A DNA stretch of 64,000 bases from WLND01 sp040398845 (GTDB lineage: Bacteria; Actinomycetota; Actinomycetes; S36-B12). The notes under the pieces were generated by a model that saw nothing but the letters and a program-made list of their open reading frames with translations, was not told where the DNA came from and did no database searches. Within the stretch, counting starts at the first letter, position 1. Each line of letters starts with the position of its first letter. A program made the position numbers and the translations under genes. Positions 33,911 through 42,175 of the stretch are shown here, one piece after another. The DNA is taken from the NCBI GenBank assembly GCA_040398845.1, contig JBBATH010000012.1:1-64000 (forward strand), read 5' to 3'.

Positions 33911-35325
33911 TACGGCGCCGACGTGGCAGTTCGCCCGCGCCGGCCCCCGGCCACCTGCACCGCCTGCTTCAACTCCTCAAGCGCCTCATCAAGTCCTCCG
34001 ACGAGATCGGCAAGGTCAGGTACGGAGTCAAAGTCGGCATTCACCGCAACAAAAACACGGCCGTCGTACGAGGTCACGCCGATGCTGATCGCCTGATTCT
34101 TCGTGAGCGGCATGACCGGGTATGTCGCAAGAAGTCGCGAGCCCGAGAGGAACAGCGGCTCCTGAGGACCTGGCACGTTGGTGATGGCTAGGTTGTAAAC
34201 CCGGCTCGAGAGCCGGGATGCGAGCCTCGCACCGAGGGCATGCAGGGTCGGTGGTCCGAAACCGGCCGCACTGATGATGGCGTCCGCGCCAAGCAACTGG
34301 GCGACGTCCTTCAGTCGCGAGGTCTCGTAGTTGATGCGGCGCAGCCGAATGATCGGATCGGGCTCGCCCGTCGGCAGGTCGATGAGGAATGCCGACACGG
34401 GTGATCCGGCATCGGCCGTGCTGAACGGCACCACGGCCCGCAAATTCGACCGGCTCGACACTGACGAGCCGCGCCCGAGTAGCCAGATTCTCAATGCTCC
34501 AGTGAGCGCGCACAGCAGCACATCGTTCACGGAACAGTCGAGTGTCTGGTGCAGTTTGCGAAATTCCTCGAGACCGTACTCCACCGTGGCAAGGCGCCGA
34601 CTCGCGCCAATTTCGACGTTTAGCGGTGTCGTCGACGCTGGTGTTGCCAACGAGAGCGCCGAGGTTGCGATGCCGAGCACGCGTCCACCGATACCCCCTG
34701 CTAGCGAGAGCACTTGCGCGGCGCCTGCTTTGACGGCCTCAAGTGCCACGGCAGGGTGGACGATTGACTCGGTGAGCGCCGACGATACCAACTCGATTGC
34801 CGAGGGCTCGGGCTGCGCCGACCACTTCCCACCCGTTGGTGGCCGGCGACCCGGATCGGTATCCATGATGACCTGCATGAGGTCGATTGCCGCGAGCCCG
34901 TCGACAAGCGCCTGATGGGTCTTCGTCACGAGCGCGAAGCGCTGGTGCTCCACCCCCTCGATGAGGTACATCTCCCAAAGCGGCCGGTCCTTGTCGAGCG
35001 CCCGACCCATGAGCCTGCCCACGAGCTCATTGAGCTGCTCCCGGGAACCTGGCCTTGGCAGGGCCGATCGCCGCACGTGATATGTGATGTCAAAGTTCGA
35101 GTCATCAACCCAGACGGGTCGGGCGATACCGAACGGCACCTGCCGAATGCGTTGTCGGTAGCGCGGCACGAATGCGATCCGCTGGGACACCAGCTCCACA
35201 AGATGAGCGTGGTCAAAGCCCTCATGGGGAGTCTGGAAGATCGCGACGCTCCCGACGTGCATCGGCGTCGTGGGATGGTCAAGGTAGAGCAAGGACGCAT
35301 CAAGGGCGCTCACCCTTTCGTTCAC
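33910..35325 (-). CDS. wax ester synthase/diacylglycerol acyltransferase (WS/DGAT) family protein
   Basis: 471 residues. The N-terminus (LDASLLYLDHPTTPMHVGSVAIF) and the C-terminal NVPGPQEPLFLSGSRLLATYPV are family signatures. The active-site motif HHxxxDG reads HQALVDG here, so the second His is Gln; in characterised members that His matters most for catalysis, so activity or acyl specificity may differ, though some homologues tolerate variation. These enzymes make wax esters or triacylglycerols from acyl-CoA. The GTG start has GGGAG upstream. It is translationally coupled to the downstream patatin gene. Confidence 0.9.
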   Translation of the reverse strand: MNERVSALDASLLYLDHPTTPMHVGSVAIFQTPHEGFDHAHLVELVSQRIAFVPRYRQRIRQVPFGIARPVWVDDSNFDITYHVRRSALPRPGSREQLNELVGRLMGRALDKDRPLWEMYLIEGVEHQRFALVTKTHQALVDGLAAIDLMQVIMDTDPGRRPPTGGKWSAQPEPSAIELVSSALTESIVHPAVALEAVKAGAAQVLSLAGGIGGRVLGIATSALSLATPASTTPLNVEIGASRRLATVEYGLEEFRKLHQTLDCSVNDVLLCALTGALRIWLLGRGSSVSSRSNLRAVVPFSTADAGSPVSAFLIDLPTGEPDPIIRLRRINYETSRLKDVAQLLGADAIISAAGFGPPTLHALGARLASRLSSRVYNLAITNVPGPQEPLFLSGSRLLATYPVMPLTKNQAISIGVTSYDGRVFVAVNADFDSVPDLADLVGGLDEALEELKQAVQVAGGRRGRTATSAP

Positions 35326-35429
35326 TTGGATGACTCCCTCACCGTTGCAGACCGGTACGACATCGCGACTCCGGACGGAGTTCCTCGCCTCACGCCTGAC
35401 ACCCTAGATGAACGGCCGCACATAGTCGG
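35326..35429. other. 104-bp spacer upstream of the WS/DGAT gene
   Basis: Nothing recognisable besides the probable ribosome-binding site of the WS/DGAT gene; no clear promoter, hairpin or small ORF. Confidence 0.5.
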
Positions 35430-36689
35430 CTACGCACGCAATCCTGCCGGGGCTGGCGCGAATCCCTTGGCGAGCGCCCGGAGCATCCGGCGTTCGCGCC
35501 GTGAAGCCGCCTCATAGGGTGTGACACCGTCGCGGATGGCCCGCTCGAGTCGCTCGGGATCACCTGGTAGCCGGACGATTTCCGGCGTTAACCCGAGTTG
35601 GTGAATCATTCGGTTGCTGATCGAGGTTGGTGCCATGAATCCACCAGCGCCCGTGAGGACCAACGTGAGATCGGCGACGTCATTCACCGAATTGACTGCC
35701 GGAAGCTCATTGAGCAGCCGGGTGAGTCCGAGGGTTGAGGATCTTGCCGTCACGAGCACATGATTAGCTGACTCGAGCGCCGTGACGGCAGCGGCATTGC
35801 GCCTCGATGCGAGCAGCGGACTCCCCGCGAGGTGGGCAATCGCTCCCTCCTGTTCGATGCATGAGCCGATATCCACCACCACGACATCAAAGGCCTCCCT
35901 CGCAACAGCCCATACGGTGCGCAGGGCCGCCTCGCGCAGGTCAGGCCACCGCTCCGACCTCACCAGACCACCGAGGATGGAGAGGCGGTCCGAAAGAAGA
36001 CGCGTGGCCGCGACCAGCGTGCGGGGATTGAGCGTGCCGTTATCTGCCTGTCTACACGCAACGACGAGGCCACTGGCGTCGGCAGAGACGCCAACATGAG
36101 CCACGAGCGATGGTGCGTAGGTGTCCGCGTCGACGATGCATACCGAATGCCCCAGATCTGCAAGGGCCCCGGCGATCGACAGTGCCGTCGTGGTGCGTCC
36201 CGGGGCCCCTGTCGGACCCCAGACCGCGACAAGTGTTGAGGAGGTGCCCGCCTCCTTTGGAGCCGCAGCGGGTGGGCCCAGATCACGACCTGCCGTGTCA
36301 CGACCGACCCGCGCAACCGATGCCAACGCCGAATGCTGCGACCGCCCGGCGACGACCTGGGCAATCGCTGCGATGGTTGCCACCGAGTCGCCTCGATGCC
36401 GAATGATGTTCGGGACGTTCCACGCACGCAGCCGTTGTTCATCTTCATCGGTCGCTGCGATTCCAACAACGATGCGGTCATCGGCGATGATCCGGCCGAT
36501 GAGATCCCCGCTCAGCCTCGGTACACCGGCGCTCACCGCAACAGCCATCGTGGTGTCAGCCGCAGCGGCGGCCAGCAGATCCGCCGCATCGAGCGAACGA
36601 CGCGAGATGACGAGGTCGTGCAGGGCCGCGGCGGCAACGAGTCCGGTCTCGTCACTCAGATCAGGGGCCGCGAGAATCACGTTGATCAT
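35430..36689 (-). CDS. CpaE/TadZ-like MinD-family ATPase
   Basis: 419 residues. The N-terminal 130 residues resemble a receiver-like domain without an obvious phospho-acceptor set; the ATPase domain begins with a deviant Walker A in VWGPTGAPGRTTTALSIAGALA, where the usual Lys of GKT is Arg, and continues with VCIVDADTYAP and VVVVDIGSC. This resembles CpaE/TadZ proteins that position Tad-pilus machinery, and also the Soj/ParA-related Rv3213c of M. tuberculosis. Its ATG overlaps the stop of the CpaB-like gene by four bases (ATGA). No CpaF, TadB/C or pilin gene is in the window, so a pilus role is unproven. Confidence 0.75.
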   Translation of the reverse strand: MINVILAAPDLSDETGLVAAAALHDLVISRRSLDAADLLAAAAADTTMAVAVSAGVPRLSGDLIGRIIADDRIVVGIAATDEDEQRLRAWNVPNIIRHRGDSVATIAAIAQVVAGRSQHSALASVARVGRDTAGRDLGPPAAAPKEAGTSSTLVAVWGPTGAPGRTTTALSIAGALADLGHSVCIVDADTYAPSLVAHVGVSADASGLVVACRQADNGTLNPRTLVAATRLLSDRLSILGGLVRSERWPDLREAALRTVWAVAREAFDVVVVDIGSCIEQEGAIAHLAGSPLLASRRNAAAVTALESANHVLVTARSSTLGLTRLLNELPAVNSVNDVADLTLVLTGAGGFMAPTSISNRMIHQLGLTPEIVRLPGDPERLERAIRDGVTPYEAASRRERRMLRALAKGFAPAPAGLRA

Positions 36690-37426
36690 TGGCCACCCTC
36701 AATTCGCGTGTCGCTGCCACGGCCAGCAGTGCCAGAGGCTCCTGCGTCAACCGAGTCGGTCAAGGCTTCAGTGATCGGTACCGCTGCGAGATCGATCACG
36801 CCGGAGCGGATCGCCGATACTGCGGCGCTCACCTGGGACTTCGGCACCTCAACCACCACGGCGATCTCACCGCCAACGCCCAGCGATTCGCGATCAGCCG
36901 ACACGACGAGCACGCGGGGGAGAACGAGCACCGGTGGGATCACCGATGTGCTGCCGCCGTCGGTCACGGTCGCCCAGACATCCACCCGGTCGCCAGCCGC
37001 GAGGTCAACCGGCGCGTGGAGTGGATCAACCGGGAAGGTCACTCGACGGACTCCCGAGGATGGCGCGCCACCGACCGCCGCAGCCGGAACAAGCGAGCCG
37101 GCCGTGACCGGGAGCAGCATGAGCCCATCAAGGGGCCGATCAGCCGTGAGATAGCTCGTCGCCGCCGCCCCGAGGGAGACGGCAACCGGTTCCACCACAG
37201 GTACGGCACCAGGCAGCAGGTCACGGCTCGCGCGCCAGACGGTGATCGTCGATTCGGAGCCGGACAGGAGGCTCGCGCCCCACACCATCGCCACGATCAT
37301 GAACCCGAGGCCAAGCCACAGCCGGGTGTCACGCCACCTGATCCTGCGCATCCGCTCAGCTCGTGGCGGGCTGACGACCGGCGATTGACTCGCCTGCTTC
37401 GGACGTGGTCTGGTCAGGACATTCAT
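36686..37426 (-). CDS. CpaB/RcpC-like SAF-domain membrane protein
   Basis: 246 residues. A single membrane anchor (about 37-56, LWLGLGFMIVAMVWGASLL) is followed by a SAF domain (VWRASRDLLPGAVPVVEPVAV, about 65-130) and a beta-rich domain (about 140-225, RVTFPVDPLHAPVDLAAGDRVDV). This matches CpaB/RcpC Flp-pilus assembly proteins. The ATG has GGGGAGA six bases upstream. It is co-translated with the downstream CpaE-like gene. In a full Tad locus CpaB would act in the periplasm or cell-wall zone with the secretin or pilin; here none is visible. Confidence 0.75.
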   Translation of the reverse strand: MNVLTRPRPKQASQSPVVSPPRAERMRRIRWRDTRLWLGLGFMIVAMVWGASLLSGSESTITVWRASRDLLPGAVPVVEPVAVSLGAAATSYLTADRPLDGLMLLPVTAGSLVPAAAVGGAPSSGVRRVTFPVDPLHAPVDLAAGDRVDVWATVTDGGSTSVIPPVLVLPRVLVVSADRESLGVGGEIAVVVEVPKSQVSAAVSAIRSGVIDLAAVPITEALTDSVDAGASGTAGRGSDTRIEGGQ

Positions 37427-37526
37427 GGGCTCTCCCCGGTTTTCCGTTCGTTCTGCGGATGGATGACGTGTGCCCCTCTCGAGCCACCGCCCAAGGATCA
37501 CCCACGACCGCTCAGCAGCCAAATGG

Positions 37527-37535
37527 TTATCCACA
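37527..37535 (+). promoter_or_regulatory. consensus DnaA box in a divergent promoter region
   Basis: TTATCCACA matches the DnaA-box consensus exactly. It lies between the divergent CpaB-like and HTH genes, 51 bp before the HTH start. A similar TCCACAGG motif precedes other genes in this window. Regulatory meaning is unproven. Confidence 0.4.
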
Positions 37536-37585
37536 GGCTGGGGGTCGGGGTCCACTTTCTGGCACCCTGCTGGGACGATCAACGC

Positions 37586-37825
37586 GTGACATCACGCTTT
37601 CTCACCTTGGCCGACGTTTCAGAGACGCTCCAGATCTCAGCCGCCCAGGCGTACGCCCTCGTTCGCAGCGGCGACCTACCGGCCATCAAGGTCGGCGGCC
37701 GAGGCCAATGGCGGGTCGAGGGCGCGGAGCTCGAGAACTACATCAGCCGGATGTACGCCCAGACTCGGGAGTTCGTTGCATCCCACCCCTTTGGCTCCGA
37801 GACGACTGTCGAATCACTCGACTGA
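37586..37825 (+). CDS. small excisionase/BldC-type helix-turn-helix DNA-binding protein
   Basis: 79 residues. The MerR/excisionase-type winged helix reads FLTLADVSETLQISAAQAYA, LVRSGDLPAIKVGGRGQWRV and EGAELENYISRMY, the pattern of actinobacterial BldC-like or HTH_17 proteins. It probably binds DNA as a multimer on direct repeats. The start is GTG; no good Shine-Dalgarno, so it may be leaderless. It is divergent from the CpaB/CpaE-like pair, with which it could be functionally linked. Its last 83 bases overlap the end of the gene on the other strand. Confidence 0.82.
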   Translation: MTSRFLTLADVSETLQISAAQAYALVRSGDLPAIKVGGRGQWRVEGAELENYISRMYAQTREFVASHPFGSETTVESLD

Positions 37826-38396
37826 TCGCCGAGAGCGCACAGGTCGTCACCGAACCGTCAGCCACTAGTAGGTCGACGTGATCAGCACCCACAAGTGCCA
37901 ACCGTCCCGTGATCGCGGTCCCGTCGATGAGGATGACGTGGGCCTCGGACGCTGGTTCGGCTCGCAGGAACAAACCCCAAGTGAGCGCTCCGACCGCTGG
38001 TCGCCTGAACTCTTGACCACGCTGGCTCACACTCGAACGCGGCTCGTTTGAACGGTGCTCGTTCGAAAGGGATGAAGGCAGCCCCCGGATGGTGACGACG
38101 CTCGCGATCGCAATGCACTGCTCAGCGCCATCCACACCGGCGAGCACCACAACTTGGTCGCCAACATCCGAAGCGATGCCCTCCACTCGGCAGCCACTTC
38201 GCAGGGTCATCGTGACCTGCCCCTGCGCCACCGACAATCGGTCCACTATCCCGAGGCTCACGCGTTCCGCGGTAAGGATCTCCGCCGCCTCCGCGAGGAC
38301 CTCAGCATCGGTATCAGATTGGAGTCCGGCCGCGGCCTCTGCAAGAAGGTCCTCTGGGCCGCTCTCGATATTCGGTGCCTCGTCGTAGCTGGCCAT
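37743..38396 (-). CDS. unknown protein with two beta-barrel-like repeats
   Basis: 217 residues, no family recognised. The N-terminal 50 residues are acidic and helical (EDLLAEAAAGLQSD, AEVLAEAAEILTAE). Residues about 61-105 and 152-196 look like two copies of one module with the shared pattern L-x2-G-x4-G-x4-VG-x3-V-x-L-x3-DG, reminiscent of Sm-like or PRC-type small barrels; a basic linker joins them. The ATG has AAAGG upstream. The C-terminal 25 codons overlap the HTH gene on the opposite strand. Codon-level quality looks real since the antisense alternatives are short; function is unknown. Confidence 0.7.
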   Translation of the reverse strand: MASYDEAPNIESGPEDLLAEAAAGLQSDTDAEVLAEAAEILTAERVSLGIVDRLSVAQGQVTMTLRSGCRVEGIASDVGDQVVVLAGVDGAEQCIAIASVVTIRGLPSSLSNEHRSNEPRSSVSQRGQEFRRPAVGALTWGLFLRAEPASEAHVILIDGTAITGRLALVGADHVDLLVADGSVTTCALSAISRVIRQSSRSQRGGMQRTPESGRTSG

Positions 38397-38662
38397 CGGT
38401 TTCGCCTTTCGGAAGGGTGGTCCAGATCACGTTGACCGGAGGTATGGCCCGACTAAGGACCGACCATACCGTCGCTGTGAACATTGATGAGGCGATGTCG
38501 GCTCGGGGAATCAGTTGTCCACACCCATCCTTGACAAAGCAGTCACCGATGGACGTACGATGCATTCGCACGCAAACACAAGCAAACGCATTGATTCACC
38601 TGCCCGTTCATTCCATCGTCGCCGCGCCCCCCCGACCGCGGTCGTCCTCCAAGGAGTACGCC
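38397..38662. promoter_or_regulatory. divergent intergenic region with inverted repeat and promoter
   Basis: 266 bp between divergent genes. It contains a perfect 7-bp inverted repeat GGTATGG/CCATACC (38441-38447 and 38464-38470) that could be an operator, a DnaA-box-like TTGTCCACA (38515-38523), and a promoter listed separately. No convincing small gene was seen. Confidence 0.5.
38531..38561 (+). promoter_or_regulatory. sigma70-type promoter for the Rv3235-family gene
   Basis: A consensus -35 TTGACA (38531-38536) is followed after 19 bases by TACGAT (38556-38561), which fits the actinobacterial TAnnnT -10. The spacer is two bases longer than ideal. It would give a leader of about 95 bases before the GTG at 38663. 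Confidence 0.5.
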
Positions 38663-39202
38663 GTGTCAATTTCCACGCTCGCACCTGCTCGCTACACCAC
38701 CCGTCACGTCGATGATGCGGCATCGGCCCGCCAGCTTCCTCTCCCGCTCTCCTGGGAGGTCTCACCAGGTGTACCCGCAGTCCCACCGGTGCCACGGCAT
38801 CTTCACCTCGTCGAAACGCCGGAATCGCACACCACTGAGGCGACAGGAGCCGACCTGCCGGCGGTCGAGTGGGTTGCCCGCATGGCTCGGGCCGTGTCCG
38901 AGGTGGGGTCGGGTGAACGGCCTCCCGGCCAGCTCACTCGGTGGGTTGAGCGCGATCAACTGCGGCTCCTCGCCGCCCGCGGCGCAGCGGTGTCACGCCA
39001 TCCAAGTTCGAGGGGGCGCATTGCGGGGGAAAGCAAGTCTCGGGCTTTGCAGCAGGTTCGTTCGATTCGCCTCTGCCCGATCTCGACGGGCATCGTCGAA
39101 ACCTCGGCGGTCCTCGTCGGGGCTGAGCGGGCCCGAGCCGTGGCGATGCGATTCGAGTTCACCTCCGAGCGTTGGCTGCTCACCGCCTTCAGCCTCGGCT
39201 AG
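38663..39202 (+). CDS. Rv3235-family protein (DUF6459)
   Basis: 179 residues. The first 80 are Pro/His-rich and probably disordered; the conserved C-terminal domain (about 85-179) includes LPAVEWVARMARAVSEV and the family-typical end with IRLCPISTGIVETSAVLV and ARAVAMRFEFTSERWLLTAF. NCBI calls this group Rv3235 family; function unknown, and it is often encoded close to secA in actinobacteria. The GTG is preceded by AAGGAG with six bases between, fixing the start; the frame is open earlier without a start signal. A strong hairpin follows immediately. Confidence 0.82.
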   Translation: MSISTLAPARYTTRHVDDAASARQLPLPLSWEVSPGVPAVPPVPRHLHLVETPESHTTEATGADLPAVEWVARMARAVSEVGSGERPPGQLTRWVERDQLRLLAARGAAVSRHPSSRGRIAGESKSRALQQVRSIRLCPISTGIVETSAVLVGAERARAVAMRFEFTSERWLLTAFSLG

Positions 39203-39206
39203 CACT

Positions 39207-39241
39207 TCGTGCGCCGCTGCGCGGGGGACAGCGGCGCACGA
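39207..39241. terminator. bidirectional hairpin terminator between Rv3235-family gene and secA
   Basis: Perfect 13-bp arms TCGTGCGCCGCTG and CAGCGGCGCACGA around a 9-base loop, placed between convergent genes 5 bp after one stop and 12 bp before the other. No T-tract, as usual in high-GC actinobacteria. Confidence 0.8.
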
Positions 39242-39253
39242 GGAACCATACGA

Positions 39254-42046
39254 CTATTCGCCCCGCCGCCGATTCTCGCGCTCGAGCCGCCGACGCTCAG
39301 CACGACTGGCATTCGGGTCGATCTCCACGATGCCGCCAGCCTCGAGTTCCATCTCGCCACGGATCACTCCGCCAGCCTCATCAGGCGCCGAATACTCCAG
39401 ATGAGCCGGCCGTGACGGGGCAAGGCCCTTAGCGAGCAGTGCTGGCGGAACAGTGTTCAGGGCCGCGGCCGCAAGCCCAGCCAATGAGGGCTCCTCGGTC
39501 GCATCAATGAGACCCTCGACCGCCTCTTGGGCTTCCTGCGAGGCCTGCGGAGCCACCTCAACGTCGACATTGAACAGGTACCCGACGGTCTCCTCCTTAA
39601 TGGAATCCATCATCGCCGTGAAGAGGTCATACCCCTCGCGCTGGTATTCGATGAGCGGGTCGCGCTGGGCCATCGCGCGCAGCCCGATGCCGTCGCGCAG
39701 GTAGTCCATCTCATAAAGGTGCTCGCGCCACTTGCGGTCCAGAACGGAAAGGATGACACGGCGCTCTAGTTCCCTCGTCACCTGTTCGCCGAGCGTTTCC
39801 TCGCGGACGTCGTAGGCCCGCTGGACATCTTCCTTGAGTTCGGCGACGAGATACTCGCCGGTGAGCCCACTACGACCGCCGCCCGAGAAATCCTCGAGTT
39901 CATCGACCGTGACGCGAACGGGGTATAGCTGCTTCAGCGCGGTCCAGAGTCGGTCGAGATCCCAGTCCTCCGGGTAGCCATCCTTCGTGGCAGCGGTAAC
40001 GTAGCCCTCGACCGTCGAGTCGATGAACTCGCGCACCTGCTCCTCAATGTCCTCACCCTCAAGCACGCGCCGGCGCTCGTCGTAGATGACCAAGCGCTGG
40101 CGGTTGAGCACGTCGTCGTATTTCAAGACGTCCTTGCGGATCTCGAAGTTCTGCGCCTCAACCTGCGACTGCGCTGAACGGATCGCGTTCGACACCATTT
40201 TGGCCTCGATCGGAACATCGTCCGGAACATTGAAACGCCGCAGGAAGGCATCGACCATGTCGGCCTTGAACAATCGCATGAGGTCGTCCTCGAGGGACAG
40301 GTAGAACTGGGTTGCGCCGGGATCTCCCTGACGACCGGATCGCCCACGCAACTGGTTGTCGATACGCCGTGATTCATGTCGCTCCGTCGCGAGCACGTAC
40401 AGGCCCCCGAGGCCCACGACCTCATCATGCTCGCCCTGAACCGCAACCTTCGCCTGATCGAGAGCCGGCAGCCACGCGGCCTCGTACTCATCTGGCTCAT
40501 CGATCGGCGACAGGCCTTGCTGGGCGAGGGCTGCCGCCGCCATGAATTCGGGGTTCCCGCCGAGCATGATGTCGGTGCCTCGGCCCGCCATGTTCGTGGC
40601 CACGGTCACGGCCCCGCGACGTCCGGCCTGCGCAACGATCGCGGCCTCACGATCGTTGTGCTTCGCGTTGAGCACTTCATGCGGCACGCCGTTCTGCTTG
40701 AGCAATTTGCTCAGGTGCTCAGATTTCTCCACACTCGTTGTGCCGACGAGGATCGGCTGCCCGAGCTCATGGCGCTCGACAATGTCAGCGAGCACTGCGT
40801 CGTATTTCGCGTTCTCGGTTCGATAAACAAGATCGGCATGATCGATGCGAACCATCGGTCGGTTGGTTGGGATCGGAACAACGCCAAGGTTGTAGATCTG
40901 CGAAAACTCCGATGCCTCAGTCATGGCGGTGCCGGTCATGCCGCCGAGGCGTAAATAGAGACGGAAGAAATTCTGAAGGGTAACGGTGGCCAGCGTCTGG
41001 TTCTCCGCCTTGATCTCGACGCCCTCCTTCGCCTCGATCGACTGGTGCAGGCCCTCGTTATAACGACGACCGGAGAGGATTCGTCCGGTGTGCTCGTCGA
41101 CGATAAGCACCTCGCCGTTCATCACCACGTAGTCGCGATCCTTCTTGAACAGCTCCTTCGCCCGAATCGCGTTATTGAGAAATCCGACGAGCGGGGTGTT
41201 GACGGTGTCGTAGAGGTTGTCGATTCCGAGTTGATCCTCGACCTTGTCAATCGTCGACTCTAGGACGCCGATGGTCTTCTTCTTCTCATCGACCTCATAG
41301 TCGTCATCACGCTTGAGCAGGTTCACGATCCGGGCGAACTCGGCGTACCAGCTGGTCGCCTGATCGGCCGGGCCACTGATGATCAGCGGCGTGCGCGCCT
41401 CGTCGATGAGAATCGAGTCGACCTCGTCGACCACCGCGAAGTTATGGCCCCGCTGAACCAGCTCATCACGGGACCACGCCATGTTGTCGCGCAGGTAGTC
41501 GAAGCCAAACTCGTTGTTCGTGCCGTAGGTGATATCGGCGGCATAGGCGATACGGCGCTCCGGGGGTGTCATATTCGAGAGGATGACCCCCACCTCAAGG
41601 CCGAGGAACCGATGGATGCGTCCCATCCACTCTGAGTCGCGCTCGGCGAGGTAGTCGTTGACCGTGACGACATGGACACCCTTGCCGGACAGCGCATTGA
41701 GATAGGCGGGCAGGGTAGCAACGAGGGTCTTGCCCTCACCCGTGCGCATCTCGGCGATATTCCCCATGTGCAGGGCCGCCCCACCCATGATCTGGACGTC
41801 ATAGTGGCGCTGGCCCAGCGTTCGCCGCGACGCCTCACGAACCGTCGCGAACGCCTCAGGCAGGAGGTCATCAAGGGATTCGCCACCCTGATAGCGGTCC
41901 TTGTACTCCTGGGTGAGCTCTCGCAGCTCGGTATCTGTCAACGAAGCGAAGTCCTCTTCGATGGCATTGACCGCTTGGGCGATCGCATGCAACCGACGCA
42001 GGATCTTGCCTTCTCCGGCGCGGAGGATCTTGTCGAGGAGTCCCAC
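39254..42046 (-). CDS. secA: preprotein translocase ATPase SecA
   Basis: 930 residues. The N-terminal LLDKILRAGEGKILRRLH, Walker A in MRTGEGKTLVATLPAYL, the DEAD-type VVDEVDSILIDEARTPLIISG, LPTNRP-type VVPIPTNRPMVR, and motif VI region TNMAGRGTDIMLGGNPEF with LRGRSGRQGDPG are all present. It drives Sec-dependent export with SecYEG. The C-terminus is basic (SRAERRRLERENRRRGE) and lacks the Cys-His zinc tail, as in actinobacterial SecA1. The GTG start has AAAGG upstream. In M. tuberculosis hpf follows upstream of secA1; here that position holds a divergent GNAT-LuxR gene. Confidence 0.96.
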   Translation of the reverse strand: MGLLDKILRAGEGKILRRLHAIAQAVNAIEEDFASLTDTELRELTQEYKDRYQGGESLDDLLPEAFATVREASRRTLGQRHYDVQIMGGAALHMGNIAEMRTGEGKTLVATLPAYLNALSGKGVHVVTVNDYLAERDSEWMGRIHRFLGLEVGVILSNMTPPERRIAYAADITYGTNNEFGFDYLRDNMAWSRDELVQRGHNFAVVDEVDSILIDEARTPLIISGPADQATSWYAEFARIVNLLKRDDDYEVDEKKKTIGVLESTIDKVEDQLGIDNLYDTVNTPLVGFLNNAIRAKELFKKDRDYVVMNGEVLIVDEHTGRILSGRRYNEGLHQSIEAKEGVEIKAENQTLATVTLQNFFRLYLRLGGMTGTAMTEASEFSQIYNLGVVPIPTNRPMVRIDHADLVYRTENAKYDAVLADIVERHELGQPILVGTTSVEKSEHLSKLLKQNGVPHEVLNAKHNDREAAIVAQAGRRGAVTVATNMAGRGTDIMLGGNPEFMAAAALAQQGLSPIDEPDEYEAAWLPALDQAKVAVQGEHDEVVGLGGLYVLATERHESRRIDNQLRGRSGRQGDPGATQFYLSLEDDLMRLFKADMVDAFLRRFNVPDDVPIEAKMVSNAIRSAQSQVEAQNFEIRKDVLKYDDVLNRQRLVIYDERRRVLEGEDIEEQVREFIDSTVEGYVTAATKDGYPEDWDLDRLWTALKQLYPVRVTVDELEDFSGGGRSGLTGEYLVAELKEDVQRAYDVREETLGEQVTRELERRVILSVLDRKWREHLYEMDYLRDGIGLRAMAQRDPLIEYQREGYDLFTAMMDSIKEETVGYLFNVDVEVAPQASQEAQEAVEGLIDATEEPSLAGLAAAALNTVPPALLAKGLAPSRPAHLEYSAPDEAGGVIRGEMELEAGGIVEIDPNASRAERRRLERENRRRGE

Positions 42047-42175
42047 AGCGGGCGACCTTTCGGTTGGGGCATTCGGTTTGGGCCATTTGGCGGCTGTCTG
42101 GGACGGCCGCGCCAACTAGCACTCCATCGTAGAGGGGTCATGGGGCGTCGAAAGACGGGCTGGGAGACTGCACCC

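Noticed and set aside
38515..38715. Small plus-strand ORF upstream of the Rv3235-family gene
   Set aside because: It spans the promoter hexamers and the ribosome-binding site of the real gene and has no features.
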